The notes beneath the pieces are model-generated. The model did not search any database. It was not told the DNA's origin and was given only the letters and a program-made list of their open reading frames with translations. 12,010 nucleotides of DNA from an uncultured Lachnospiraceae bacterium (GTDB lineage Bacteria; Bacillota_A; Clostridia; Lachnospirales; Lachnospiraceae). The translations under genes and the position numbers were made by a program. Below are positions 7,393 to 12,010 of the stretch, one piece after another; position 1 is the first letter of the stretch, and every line of letters starts with the position of its first letter. The stretch is taken from NCBI GenBank assembly GCA_910588595.1, contig CAJUQU010000082.1, forward strand, positions 1,830 through 13,839, given 5' to 3'.

Positions 7393-7512
7393 GTCAGCTT
7401 TTGCTGACATATTTCCTCTGGGTGCCCGTGTACAATCGAGCAGGGAAGAGCCATCTTCCCTACTCGCGCGCGGGGTGCGTGCAGCAACGCTGCTAATTTC
7501 CCTACGCACCCC
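7393..7512 (-). repeat. Three-hairpin cluster between T-box terminator and pheS
   Basis: Three inverted repeats fill the leader between the T-box terminator and the pheS ribosome binding site. First, GGGGTGCGT (7472-7480 on the plus strand) pairs with ACGCACCCC (7504-7512), enclosing GCAGC-AAC-GCTGC (7481-7493) and a 10-base one-sided bulge. Second, 13-base arms at 7437-7449 and 7454-7466 (CGAGCAGGGAAGA and TCTTCCCTACTCG) pair with one G-U wobble around GCCA. Third, GTCAGC-TTTT-GCTGAC lies at 7393-7408. None is followed by a U-tract. The cluster is not part of the T-box core. Its dense, GC-rich form resembles interspersed palindromic intergenic elements of Lachnospiraceae genomes. This stretch encodes no convincing protein. 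Confidence 0.65.
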
Positions 7513-7519
7513 TGCGCAT

Positions 7520-7552
7520 AAAAAATCCCCTGTAGAAATCATTCTACAAGGG
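7520..7552 (-). terminator. T-box regulated intrinsic terminator of the pheS operon
   Basis: On the minus strand CCCTTGTAGAA (7552-7542) and TTCTACAGGGG (7537-7527) form an 11-bp stem with one wobble pair and a 4-base loop, followed by TTTTTT (7525-7520). The 5' arm overlaps the CGTCCC (7555-7550) needed for the antiterminator, so the two structures are mutually exclusive. Confidence 0.9.
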
Positions 7553-7865
7553 ACGAAAAACCGCGGTACCACCCATGTTCCTATCATATATAGACTACAG
7601 TTTTACCTGTCAGCTGTATATCATAGACACTCAAATGACGTAACGTGTCACTCCGGCTTCCCCTACAATGCTGCCTGACCGACAACACTTCAAAAAAGCT
7701 GCTCCGGTGGGAACTTTGATATCATATCTGAACTGAGGAGGCTTTCAGCCGGTGACCTCCAATCTCTGACAGAAAATATGACACTACTTACACCTTCATT
7801 GCATTTTGATATTTAAATATTATAGAAAACGAAGATACCCTTAACGTTCGCTATATTTATCTTTG
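7520..7865 (-). promoter_or_regulatory. T-box riboswitch sensing tRNA-Phe
   Basis: This leader RNA lets transcription of pheS-pheT-queA continue when uncharged tRNA-Phe binds. The T-box sequence GGGTGGTACCGCGG is at 7574-7561, with its partner CGTCCC at 7555-7550. Stem I spans about 7794-7706. GGTG (7794-7791) pairs with CACC (7709-7706), and GTGTCATAT pairs with ATATGATAT above it. Between them lies an internal loop with AAGTA (7789-7785) on one side and AAAGTTC on the other. The TTC there (7713-7711) is in the specifier position and is a phenylalanine codon. The apical part has an AGAGA bulge motif next to GGAGG/CCTCC. Everything fits the family and the downstream gene. Codon identity comes from hand folding. 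Confidence 0.93.
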
Positions 7866-7871
7866 AAAAAT

Positions 7872-7900
7872 ATAATATGTTATATGACAGGAAATGTCAA
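7872..7900 (-). promoter_or_regulatory. Sigma-A promoter of the pheS operon
   Basis: Perfect TTGACA (7900-7895), a 17-base spacer and TATTAT (7877-7872) on the minus strand form a strong vegetative promoter; transcription should start near 7865. A TGACA-N5-TGTCA inverted repeat (7885-7899) overlaps the -35 box and could be an operator or chance. Confidence 0.88.
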
Positions 7901-7915
7901 GCCCCAAAACAAAAT

Positions 7916-8794
7916 TTATTTGAGCCGGCTATACAGAACCTCCATCTTTCCGTACTCTGTCGTGATCTCAAGAATCACACTGTTGATAATATTGTAAGCC
8001 GTGTCATTATACTCATGGACATACAGGTCACTATTGAACTGTATCCCGCCAGTTCTGTTCTTCTCGATCGGTCCCATGGCATACGTCGTGATAATATTTC
8101 CGATCTCCGTAAGCGCTGACCGCCCGATCTCATCAAGAAAATCCAAGTGCGGAAGTGCCATTCCACTGATCTTGTTATACAGGATCCCGGCAAGCTGCTC
8201 AGACATACCATACATAAACAAATGTTTGTTGTCGCCTTCTGCGACTGTCCGGACAATGATCCCTCCGTCCACATTTCCTTTGTAAATGCAGTTCTTCACA
8301 CCCAATATCGGGATATCATACATCTCCGTGAGCAGTTTATATGCCACTTTTTCGATAAAACTCTCCATATCCGCAAATGATTCGATATCCTGCAGCGGTA
8401 CATTCTTTAATATCTTCCGATCACAGACACAGACATGGTTGACAAGCCACGCAAGCATCGTTCCGATAAAGCTCTTTAGATTCTTGGCAGAAAAATCTCT
8501 GCCCAGCATCTCCTTGTACGACTGAACTGTGTTTTTGAAATCCATATGTATCTTGATATGCTGTGCATAGCTCACATATTTCTTTTCCCTCTGCAGCGCC
8601 TCCTCGGTGTCAAAATGAAAAACCGTGTAGCTCACCAGAAAATCAATGATCTCCATGCATTTTTGCTGATTACTGTTCTTATCTTTGCTCTTGGCGATCT
8701 CCAGAAGTTCCTCGATCTTATCAAACAGCTGACGATGCTGTTCGTCGATCTTGTCAATCCCTACCCTGTACTCTTCTTTCCACAAACCAGCCAT
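7916..8794 (-). CDS. Bacteriohemerythrin fused to a CheX/CheC-like domain
   Basis: This is a 292-residue cytosolic protein with two parts. Residues 1-130 are a hemerythrin four-helix bundle with the full di-iron ligand set: H20 (DEQH), H60 and E64 (HFDTE), H79 and H83 (HIKIH), H120 and D125 (HVCVCD). Spacing is canonical, so it should bind oxygen through two irons. Residues about 145-292 read as a CheX/CheC-type alpha-beta domain, including SALTEIGNIITTYAMG with an ExxN pair (E230, N233), the catalytic signature of CheY-phosphate phosphatases. I infer an oxygen-, redox- or iron-responsive phosphatase, or a sensor acting on a response regulator; the second-domain call is less sure than the first. 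The start is ATG 8794, 8 bases after AAGGGGG. The frame stays open upstream to 8869, but those codons lie in the leader. The gene has its own promoter (8857-8885). No terminator is visible after it. Confidence 0.85.
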   Translation of the reverse strand: MAGLWKEEYRVGIDKIDEQHRQLFDKIEELLEIAKSKDKNSNQQKCMEIIDFLVSYTVFHFDTEEALQREKKYVSYAQHIKIHMDFKNTVQSYKEMLGRDFSAKNLKSFIGTMLAWLVNHVCVCDRKILKNVPLQDIESFADMESFIEKVAYKLLTEMYDIPILGVKNCIYKGNVDGGIIVRTVAEGDNKHLFMYGMSEQLAGILYNKISGMALPHLDFLDEIGRSALTEIGNIITTYAMGPIEKNRTGGIQFNSDLYVHEYNDTAYNIINSVILEITTEYGKMEVLYSRLK

Positions 8795-8802
8795 GTTGTT
8801 AT

Positions 8803-8809
8803 CCCCCTT
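8803..8809 (-). promoter_or_regulatory. Ribosome binding site of the hemerythrin gene
   Basis: AAGGGGG on the minus strand, 8 bases before ATG 8794. It fixes the start directly before MAGLWKEEYRVGI, the normal hemerythrin N-terminus. Confidence 0.75.
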
Positions 8810-8856
8810 GTCACACTTTTGTATTTCATAGAACATGAGCATTCTAAACATAAAAT

Positions 8857-8885
8857 AATATAGCACCAATTGGAAAATTTATCAA
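8857..8885 (-). promoter_or_regulatory. Putative sigma-A promoter of the hemerythrin gene
   Basis: On the minus strand TTGATA (8885-8880), a 17-base spacer and TATATT (8862-8857) lie just after the yihY-like stop codon (8894). A start site near 8850 would leave a leader of about 56 bases. It indicates that the hemerythrin gene can be expressed separately from the envelope gene pair upstream. Confidence 0.65.
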
Positions 8886-8893
8886 GAATTCTC

Positions 8894-9724
8894 CTAAATA
8901 TATTCATCCACATAGCCATCTGAGATCCACTTGTTGATCAAAGCACCGCCAAAAAAGATATACATACAAAAGTACAGCCAGATCATCACGATCACGATAC
9001 TTGTCAGGCTTCCATACATGGAAAATCCGCCAAAATAATCAATATAGACAGAAAATCCAAAGGAGTATAGGGTCCAAACAACCGACGTGACTACAGCCCC
9101 GGGATAGTGGTCCTTCCATGAAACCTGATTGTTTGGAAGCAAACTGTACATCGTGCAGAACACAATGGAAATCATACCCGCGACAAAAAGATGCCGTATC
9201 CATCCGAAAACCCGCCACAGGCTTGCCACAGGGCCATTGTCCGGAACCACCCACTTTGCCAGTGTATTTCCAAAGACAAGGACTCCCGCCGAGAGCAGTA
9301 TCGCAAGCAGCAGGAAGACCGTATAAAACGAAGCTTTCAGCCGCAGGAGAATATATCCCCTGGTCTCTTCCACCTCGTAAATATGATTCAGCCCCCTGAT
9401 CAGTGCCAGCACACCTTTCGACGCCGACCACACAACCACTATCGCGGAGACTGACAGCAGCGTCACCTGATTCCCGTGATAACTGTCAACGATACTGAGC
9501 AGGAATCGATATATCTTCTCGGGAATAACAGCCTGAGAGATATTGACGATCTCCCGCTGACTGACCAGCTCATGCGGCAGTATACCGCTGACGATCATCA
9601 CCATCGGTATCACCGACAGAAACAAAAAGAACGCAGCACCAGAGGCATAGGTTCCCACCTCTGCCTCCTGAAAGGTTCTGCGCATTTCCTTCTGTAATCT
9701 GTATATCTTTGATATCACTGACAT
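8894..9724 (-). CDS. YihY/BrkB family inner membrane protein
   Basis: This is a 276-residue integral membrane protein of the YihY/virulence factor BrkB family. The family was once called ribonuclease BN by mistake; its molecular role is not settled. Six hydrophobic segments are seen at about residues 28-48, 88-108, 133-153, 178-197, 208-228 and 238-263. The N-terminal TYASGAAFFLFLSVIPMVM and the central ALIRGLNHIYEVEETRGY are family hallmarks, as is the polar LLPNNQVSWKDHYPGAV loop before segment five. The start ATG 9724 lies inside the end of the SpoIID-like gene, giving a 10-base overlap (9715-9724). GGGGAG is 8 bases upstream, so the two proteins are probably made together by translational coupling. 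It carries no sporulation-specific domain; a cell-envelope role is inference from the neighbour and the family. Confidence 0.92.
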   Translation of the reverse strand: MSVISKIYRLQKEMRRTFQEAEVGTYASGAAFFLFLSVIPMVMIVSGILPHELVSQREIVNISQAVIPEKIYRFLLSIVDSYHGNQVTLLSVSAIVVVWSASKGVLALIRGLNHIYEVEETRGYILLRLKASFYTVFLLLAILLSAGVLVFGNTLAKWVVPDNGPVASLWRVFGWIRHLFVAGMISIVFCTMYSLLPNNQVSWKDHYPGAVVTSVVWTLYSFGFSVYIDYFGGFSMYGSLTSIVIVMIWLYFCMYIFFGGALINKWISDGYVDEYI

Positions 9725-11178
9725 TTATCGAGCTCCCCGATATCCATTATGCTTCCATTATAATAATATGCCAAGATCTGTGCAGCGGTTAATCCTCTGC
9801 CAGCCAGACCTTTCGCCCCGTTCTGTGACATGCCGCATCCATGCCCAAAGCCTGCACCATGTATTATGACTTGTTTTAAATTATCCCCCTTTTCTTCGTT
9901 ATTATCATATATTTTTTCTATGTAAAAATATGCACTGGGAAGGATATCGCCCAAAATATAACTGCTGCCGTCATTCTTCGTCACGACAGTCTGTGCCACG
10001 CCAAGTGCCTGCCTGACCGCATTCTGCGTCATGACACTCACCCGGAAATGCTCTGTCTCGATCATGATGCCTGCCACCATGCCGCTTTTCCTGCGGCTCA
10101 ATATCCTGATATCCATGACTGCATTCTCATTCGGAAGCTGATCAGACGATAGGCTGCGCGACCGGATCTTCACCGTGCCAGGCTGGGACTGCGAAAGCGC
10201 ATAGAGCTTCTGCAGAAATTTTTTTAGATCCTCCCCGTCGAGCGGTCTGTCATATTGCCAGCGGTACCATGCCTCATGATACTCTACATCCTCCGTATTT
10301 CCGCTGTCAATATATCGCTTGTATGCCTCCTCTCCCTCCTCGCTGTTCGACGCATAGACCTCCTCCCCTGTCTCGATCAGGTAGTCGTCCGCTGCCGATG
10401 CCGCATCCCCCCACACACGTGCACCGCCGTTGTATCCCCCCGAAGTCGAATAGTAGAAACTCTCCACAATCTCACCATCGTATGCAAGGACCTGATCTCT
10501 GGTCTCATCGACCGCATTGACCGCGCTCTGTGTCTCCTCACAATTCATATAAACCTGAAATGCCGTGCTGTCGTCCATGTGCGCTCTCCATTCCGGATAA
10601 GCGTATCTTTGCTTGTGAAAGTATGTATAGGTTCTGGCGCTGACCGCCTGCGCTTTCAATGCCTCATCCGGATATGTGGACGGCATCTCGCTCGGAACCA
10701 CGCCATAGAGATACTCCTCCACCAACAGTTCATTGACCACGACAATCCCCTCAGCGGTATAATAGCATTCCAACCTGCCCCGATATCGTGCAGGACTGTT
10801 TCTGCCAAGGTTTGTGATCTGGATCTTGCCATTATTGTTTCCGGTGATACAGATCATCTGGTTCTCCTCAAAGTCCTTTGTGTGCAAAACAAGTTCCGAA
10901 TCCGGCGCATAGTCCGTGATCTCTTCATTATGCGAAACGGTAAATCCTTCCTCGCACATAATGTGAAGCTCCGTGTGATAGATCCCCTGATAATCCTGAT
11001 TCATGAGCAGAATCCTCACATCCTCGTCAAATGGTGTCTCCGGAATCGTTTCCTCCATTGCGATCTCTTCGGCTGTTTCATCAAGATTCGCTTCTGTCTC
11101 CTCCTCTTCTACTACTGTCTGATCGATATCCGCATCAGGAAGCTGGACACTGCATCGATACAGGCCAAGCGCGATCAC
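9715..11178 (-). CDS. SpoIID/LytB-domain lytic transglycosylase, start uncertain
   Basis: This protein has a SpoIID/LytB domain, a family of peptidoglycan lytic transglycosylases best known from engulfment during sporulation. Counting from GTG 11178 it has 487 residues. Residues 20-50 are a very acidic linker. The SpoIID core begins near 145 with VEEYLYGVVPSEMPSTYPDE, whose Glu164 matches the catalytic glutamate, followed by ALKAQAVSARTYTY. The second signature, HGAGFGHGCGMSQNGAKGLA, is at 440-459. The chosen GTG is the only standard start in frame, but it lies inside a hydrophobic stretch: upstream codons read KKLLIVVVWT, then IALGLY. A signal-anchor segment therefore seems to begin before it, near 11210, and the reading frame stays open to about 11305 without ATG, GTG or TTG. 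A frameshift or unusual start is likely. It could be true SpoIID or a vegetative paralogue; the overlapping yihY-like gene is not usual for spoIID itself. Confidence 0.85.
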   Translation of the reverse strand: MIALGLYRCSVQLPDADIDQTVVEEEETEANLDETAEEIAMEETIPETPFDEDVRILLMNQDYQGIYHTELHIMCEEGFTVSHNEEITDYAPDSELVLHTKDFEENQMICITGNNNGKIQITNLGRNSPARYRGRLECYYTAEGIVVVNELLVEEYLYGVVPSEMPSTYPDEALKAQAVSARTYTYFHKQRYAYPEWRAHMDDSTAFQVYMNCEETQSAVNAVDETRDQVLAYDGEIVESFYYSTSGGYNGGARVWGDAASAADDYLIETGEEVYASNSEEGEEAYKRYIDSGNTEDVEYHEAWYRWQYDRPLDGEDLKKFLQKLYALSQSQPGTVKIRSRSLSSDQLPNENAVMDIRILSRRKSGMVAGIMIETEHFRVSVMTQNAVRQALGVAQTVVTKNDGSSYILGDILPSAYFYIEKIYDNNEEKGDNLKQVIIHGAGFGHGCGMSQNGAKGLAGRGLTAAQILAYYYNGSIMDIGELDKCQ

Positions 11179-11284
11179 GGTCCAGACAACAACGATCAGC
11201 AGTTTTTTGGAGAACCCTTTTACATAAAATATCTTCCATTCCTCCCGCTCATCATGATATCTTCTTTGAATGGCATATGTACAA

Positions 11285-11332
11285 AAGTACAGGGTTGAAA
11301 GTGATTCTCATATTCCCTTCAACCCTGTACTT
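11285..11332. repeat. 15-bp perfect inverted repeat upstream of the SpoIID-like gene
   Basis: AAGTACAGGGTTGAA (11285-11299) and its exact reverse complement (11318-11332) are separated by 18 bases. On the minus strand the second arm ends in ACTTTTG, a short U-tract, so it may act as a second terminator behind the small RNA or as an attenuator before the SpoIID-like gene. The long loop would also allow it to be an operator pair. Confidence 0.7.
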
Positions 11333-11336
11333 ATAC

Positions 11337-11364
11337 CACAAAAGCAGCCCGCCAGGGCTGCTTT
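11337..11364 (-). terminator. Intrinsic terminator of the small RNA
   Basis: AAAGCAGCCC (11364-11355 on the minus strand) and GGGCTGCTTT (11350-11341) form a perfect 10-bp stem with loop TGGC, followed by a short U-tract ending near 11337. It closes the putative RNA starting at about 11556. Confidence 0.8.
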
Positions 11365-11556
11365 GTTTCTTGTGTATCCCCGAAACGCCGGCTCCTGTAT
11401 TTTGACTCCTAGCCAATGCTAGGTGGGCAACCGCAATCTTTCTCGCTGCCTTCCCCTGGCCAAAATCGGGGGGCATGACATTGATCAGACAATGTAGGAA
11501 TCCCGTTTAAAGTGATGTAGGTTCAAAATGACAAGAGTTATCGTACATTTCAGATT
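11337..11556 (-). ncRNA. Probable structured small RNA, about 220 nt
   Basis: This non-coding stretch has its own promoter (11563-11591) and terminator (11337-11364) and encodes no convincing protein. Pairings found by eye, in plus-strand coordinates, are: a closing helix TCTTGT/ACAAGA (11531-11536 with 11368-11373); CGTTT with AAACG (11504-11508 with 11383-11387); hairpin CATTG/CAATG (11479-11494); CCCC/GGGG (11453-11456 with 11468-11471); and hairpin CCTAGC-CAAT-GCTAGG (11408-11423). The heptamer CCTACAT occurs twice on the RNA strand (11521-11515 and 11498-11492). Length, independent promoter and multibranched form suggest a conserved clostridial RNA. The raiA-motif family is my first guess and a 6S-type RNA the second, neither proven. 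It has no tmRNA tag frame and none of the RNase P or SRP core sequences. Confidence 0.6.
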
Positions 11557-11562
11557 AATTAT

Positions 11563-11591
11563 AGTATACCCTATCGTTTTAAAAATATCAA
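11563..11591 (-). promoter_or_regulatory. Sigma-A promoter of the small RNA
   Basis: On the minus strand TTGATA (11591-11586), a 17-base spacer and TATACT (11568-11563) form a strong vegetative promoter in an AT-rich setting, with an expected start near 11556. A TATAAT overlapping it downstream would have too long a spacer. The bases between here and the GGDEF stop (11592-11658) are AT-rich and show no clear terminator. Confidence 0.75.
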
Positions 11592-11658
11592 CCTTTAATC
11601 CTATTGAATCTTTACTAATATTTTACAGTATTTTTTTGTCATTTTACATATAGACATT

Positions 11659-12010
11659 CTAAGAACTGCGTGCATAGAACTTGTACACTCCTTTGCCTGC
11701 ATTCTTTACATCATAGAGCACCTTGTCAGCCTCTTTTACGATCCTCTCAAGTTCAGCCTCTGACATCAATGATTTTCTGCCGCTGATACCAATCGAACAG
11801 GATATCTGATGCTCTATAGGAATATCAATATTCTTTCCGATCTTGCGCCGTATCGCGGCAACAAAACCACCCTCCCGCTCGATCTGACTGTAAATGTTTT
11901 TTGCGATCTGACTGACATATGCCTTATTGTCCGTGTACACTGTGATCAAAAACTCATCTCCGCCGTACCGCGTCACAAAGCCATGATCGCCCACCTCTTT
12001 CTGAAAGATC
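11659..12010 (-). CDS. Diguanylate cyclase (GGDEF) C-terminal part
   Basis: The gene runs off the right edge; 117 C-terminal residues are visible. It ends the catalytic domain that joins two GTP into cyclic di-GMP. RYGGDEFLITVYTD holds the intact GGDEF active-site loop. Further family features are ISCSIGISGRKSL and EADKVLYDVKNAGKGVYKFY, the usual C-terminal half (compare the common ADxALYxAKxxGRN pattern). The product-inhibition site RxxD, which normally lies five residues before GG(D/E)EF, is replaced by GDHG, so classical I-site feedback should be absent. Sensory or membrane parts lie outside the window. The gene lies upstream of the small RNA, in the same direction but with a separate promoter between them. 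Its visible neighbour with a matching theme is the PilZ protein about 9 kb away. Confidence 0.9.
   Translation of the reverse strand, partial: IFQKEVGDHGFVTRYGGDEFLITVYTDNKAYVSQIAKNIYSQIEREGGFVAAIRRKIGKNIDIPIEHQISCSIGISGRKSLMSEAELERIVKEADKVLYDVKNAGKGVYKFYARSS

Noticed and set aside
7318..7587. 89-codon minus-strand frame across the T-box terminator and hairpin cluster
   Set aside because: It reads through the T-box terminator, the hairpins and into pheS in a different frame; it is explained by RNA structure, not protein.
8795..8869. N-terminal extension of the hemerythrin protein up to 8869
   Set aside because: The extra codons cover the promoter and leader, and a good ribosome binding site precedes ATG 8794, directly before the usual hemerythrin start.
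10255..11298. 347-codon open frame on the plus strand opposite the SpoIID-like gene
   Set aside because: The length comes from the codon bias of the gene on the other strand; the peptide is rich in Cys, Arg and His without motifs, and it crosses the inverted repeat.
11337..11556. tmRNA, RNase P RNA or SRP RNA as identity of the small RNA
   Set aside because: Size and core sequences do not match: no tag frame or tRNA-like end, no RNase P core, and no SRP tetraloop/asymmetric-loop sequence.

Overview
The window looks like a chromosomal segment of a Gram-positive, spore-forming anaerobe of the class Clostridia, most likely family Lachnospiraceae. The evidence is a T-box-controlled pheS-pheT pair, a SpoIID-type protein, a bacteriohemerythrin, a clostridial DUF362 protein without ferredoxin domain, a GH43 glycosidase, and strong AGGAGG-type ribosome binding sites. 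The genus assignment is inference; nothing here proves a species. No CRISPR array, tRNA, rRNA, insertion sequence or phage gene was seen.

Layout. Two genes read rightward at the left edge: the 3' part of a GH43 beta-xylosidase/arabinofuranosidase (1-1186) and a DUF362 protein (1216-2082). They end at a 12-bp hairpin (2095-2124) that can serve as terminator for both converging directions. Everything to the right reads leftward. From right to left these are a truncated GGDEF diguanylate cyclase (11659-12010), a probable structured small RNA with its own promoter and terminator (about 11337-11556), a SpoIID/LytB-type lytic transglycosylase (9715-11178, start uncertain), a YihY/BrkB membrane protein overlapping it by 10 bases (8894-9724), and a hemerythrin-CheX-like fusion with its own promoter (7916-8794). 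Next comes the phenylalanyl-tRNA synthetase operon, preceded by a consensus promoter, a T-box riboswitch with a TTC (Phe) specifier and a cluster of three hairpins: pheS (6351-7370), pheT (3799-6219) and queA (2752-3786). Last is a PilZ protein (2134-2481) with a possible own promoter just behind queA.

How the genes work together. pheS, pheT and queA form a translation/tRNA unit whose transcription should rise when tRNA-Phe is uncharged. queA (queuosine modification) follows pheT by 12 bases and should be co-expressed. The SpoIID-like and YihY proteins form a translationally coupled envelope pair. PilZ and the GGDEF protein are effector and maker of cyclic di-GMP, and the hemerythrin-CheX protein suggests oxygen- or iron-linked control of a phosphorylated response regulator. 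These three are separate transcription units, so a shared pathway is only a hypothesis.

The most interesting items are the orphan structured RNA at 11337-11556, the hemerythrin-CheX fusion, the missing start codon or frameshift of the SpoIID-like gene, the hairpin cluster between the T-box and pheS, a 15-bp perfect inverted repeat upstream of the SpoIID-like gene, and two inverted repeats between pheS and pheT.
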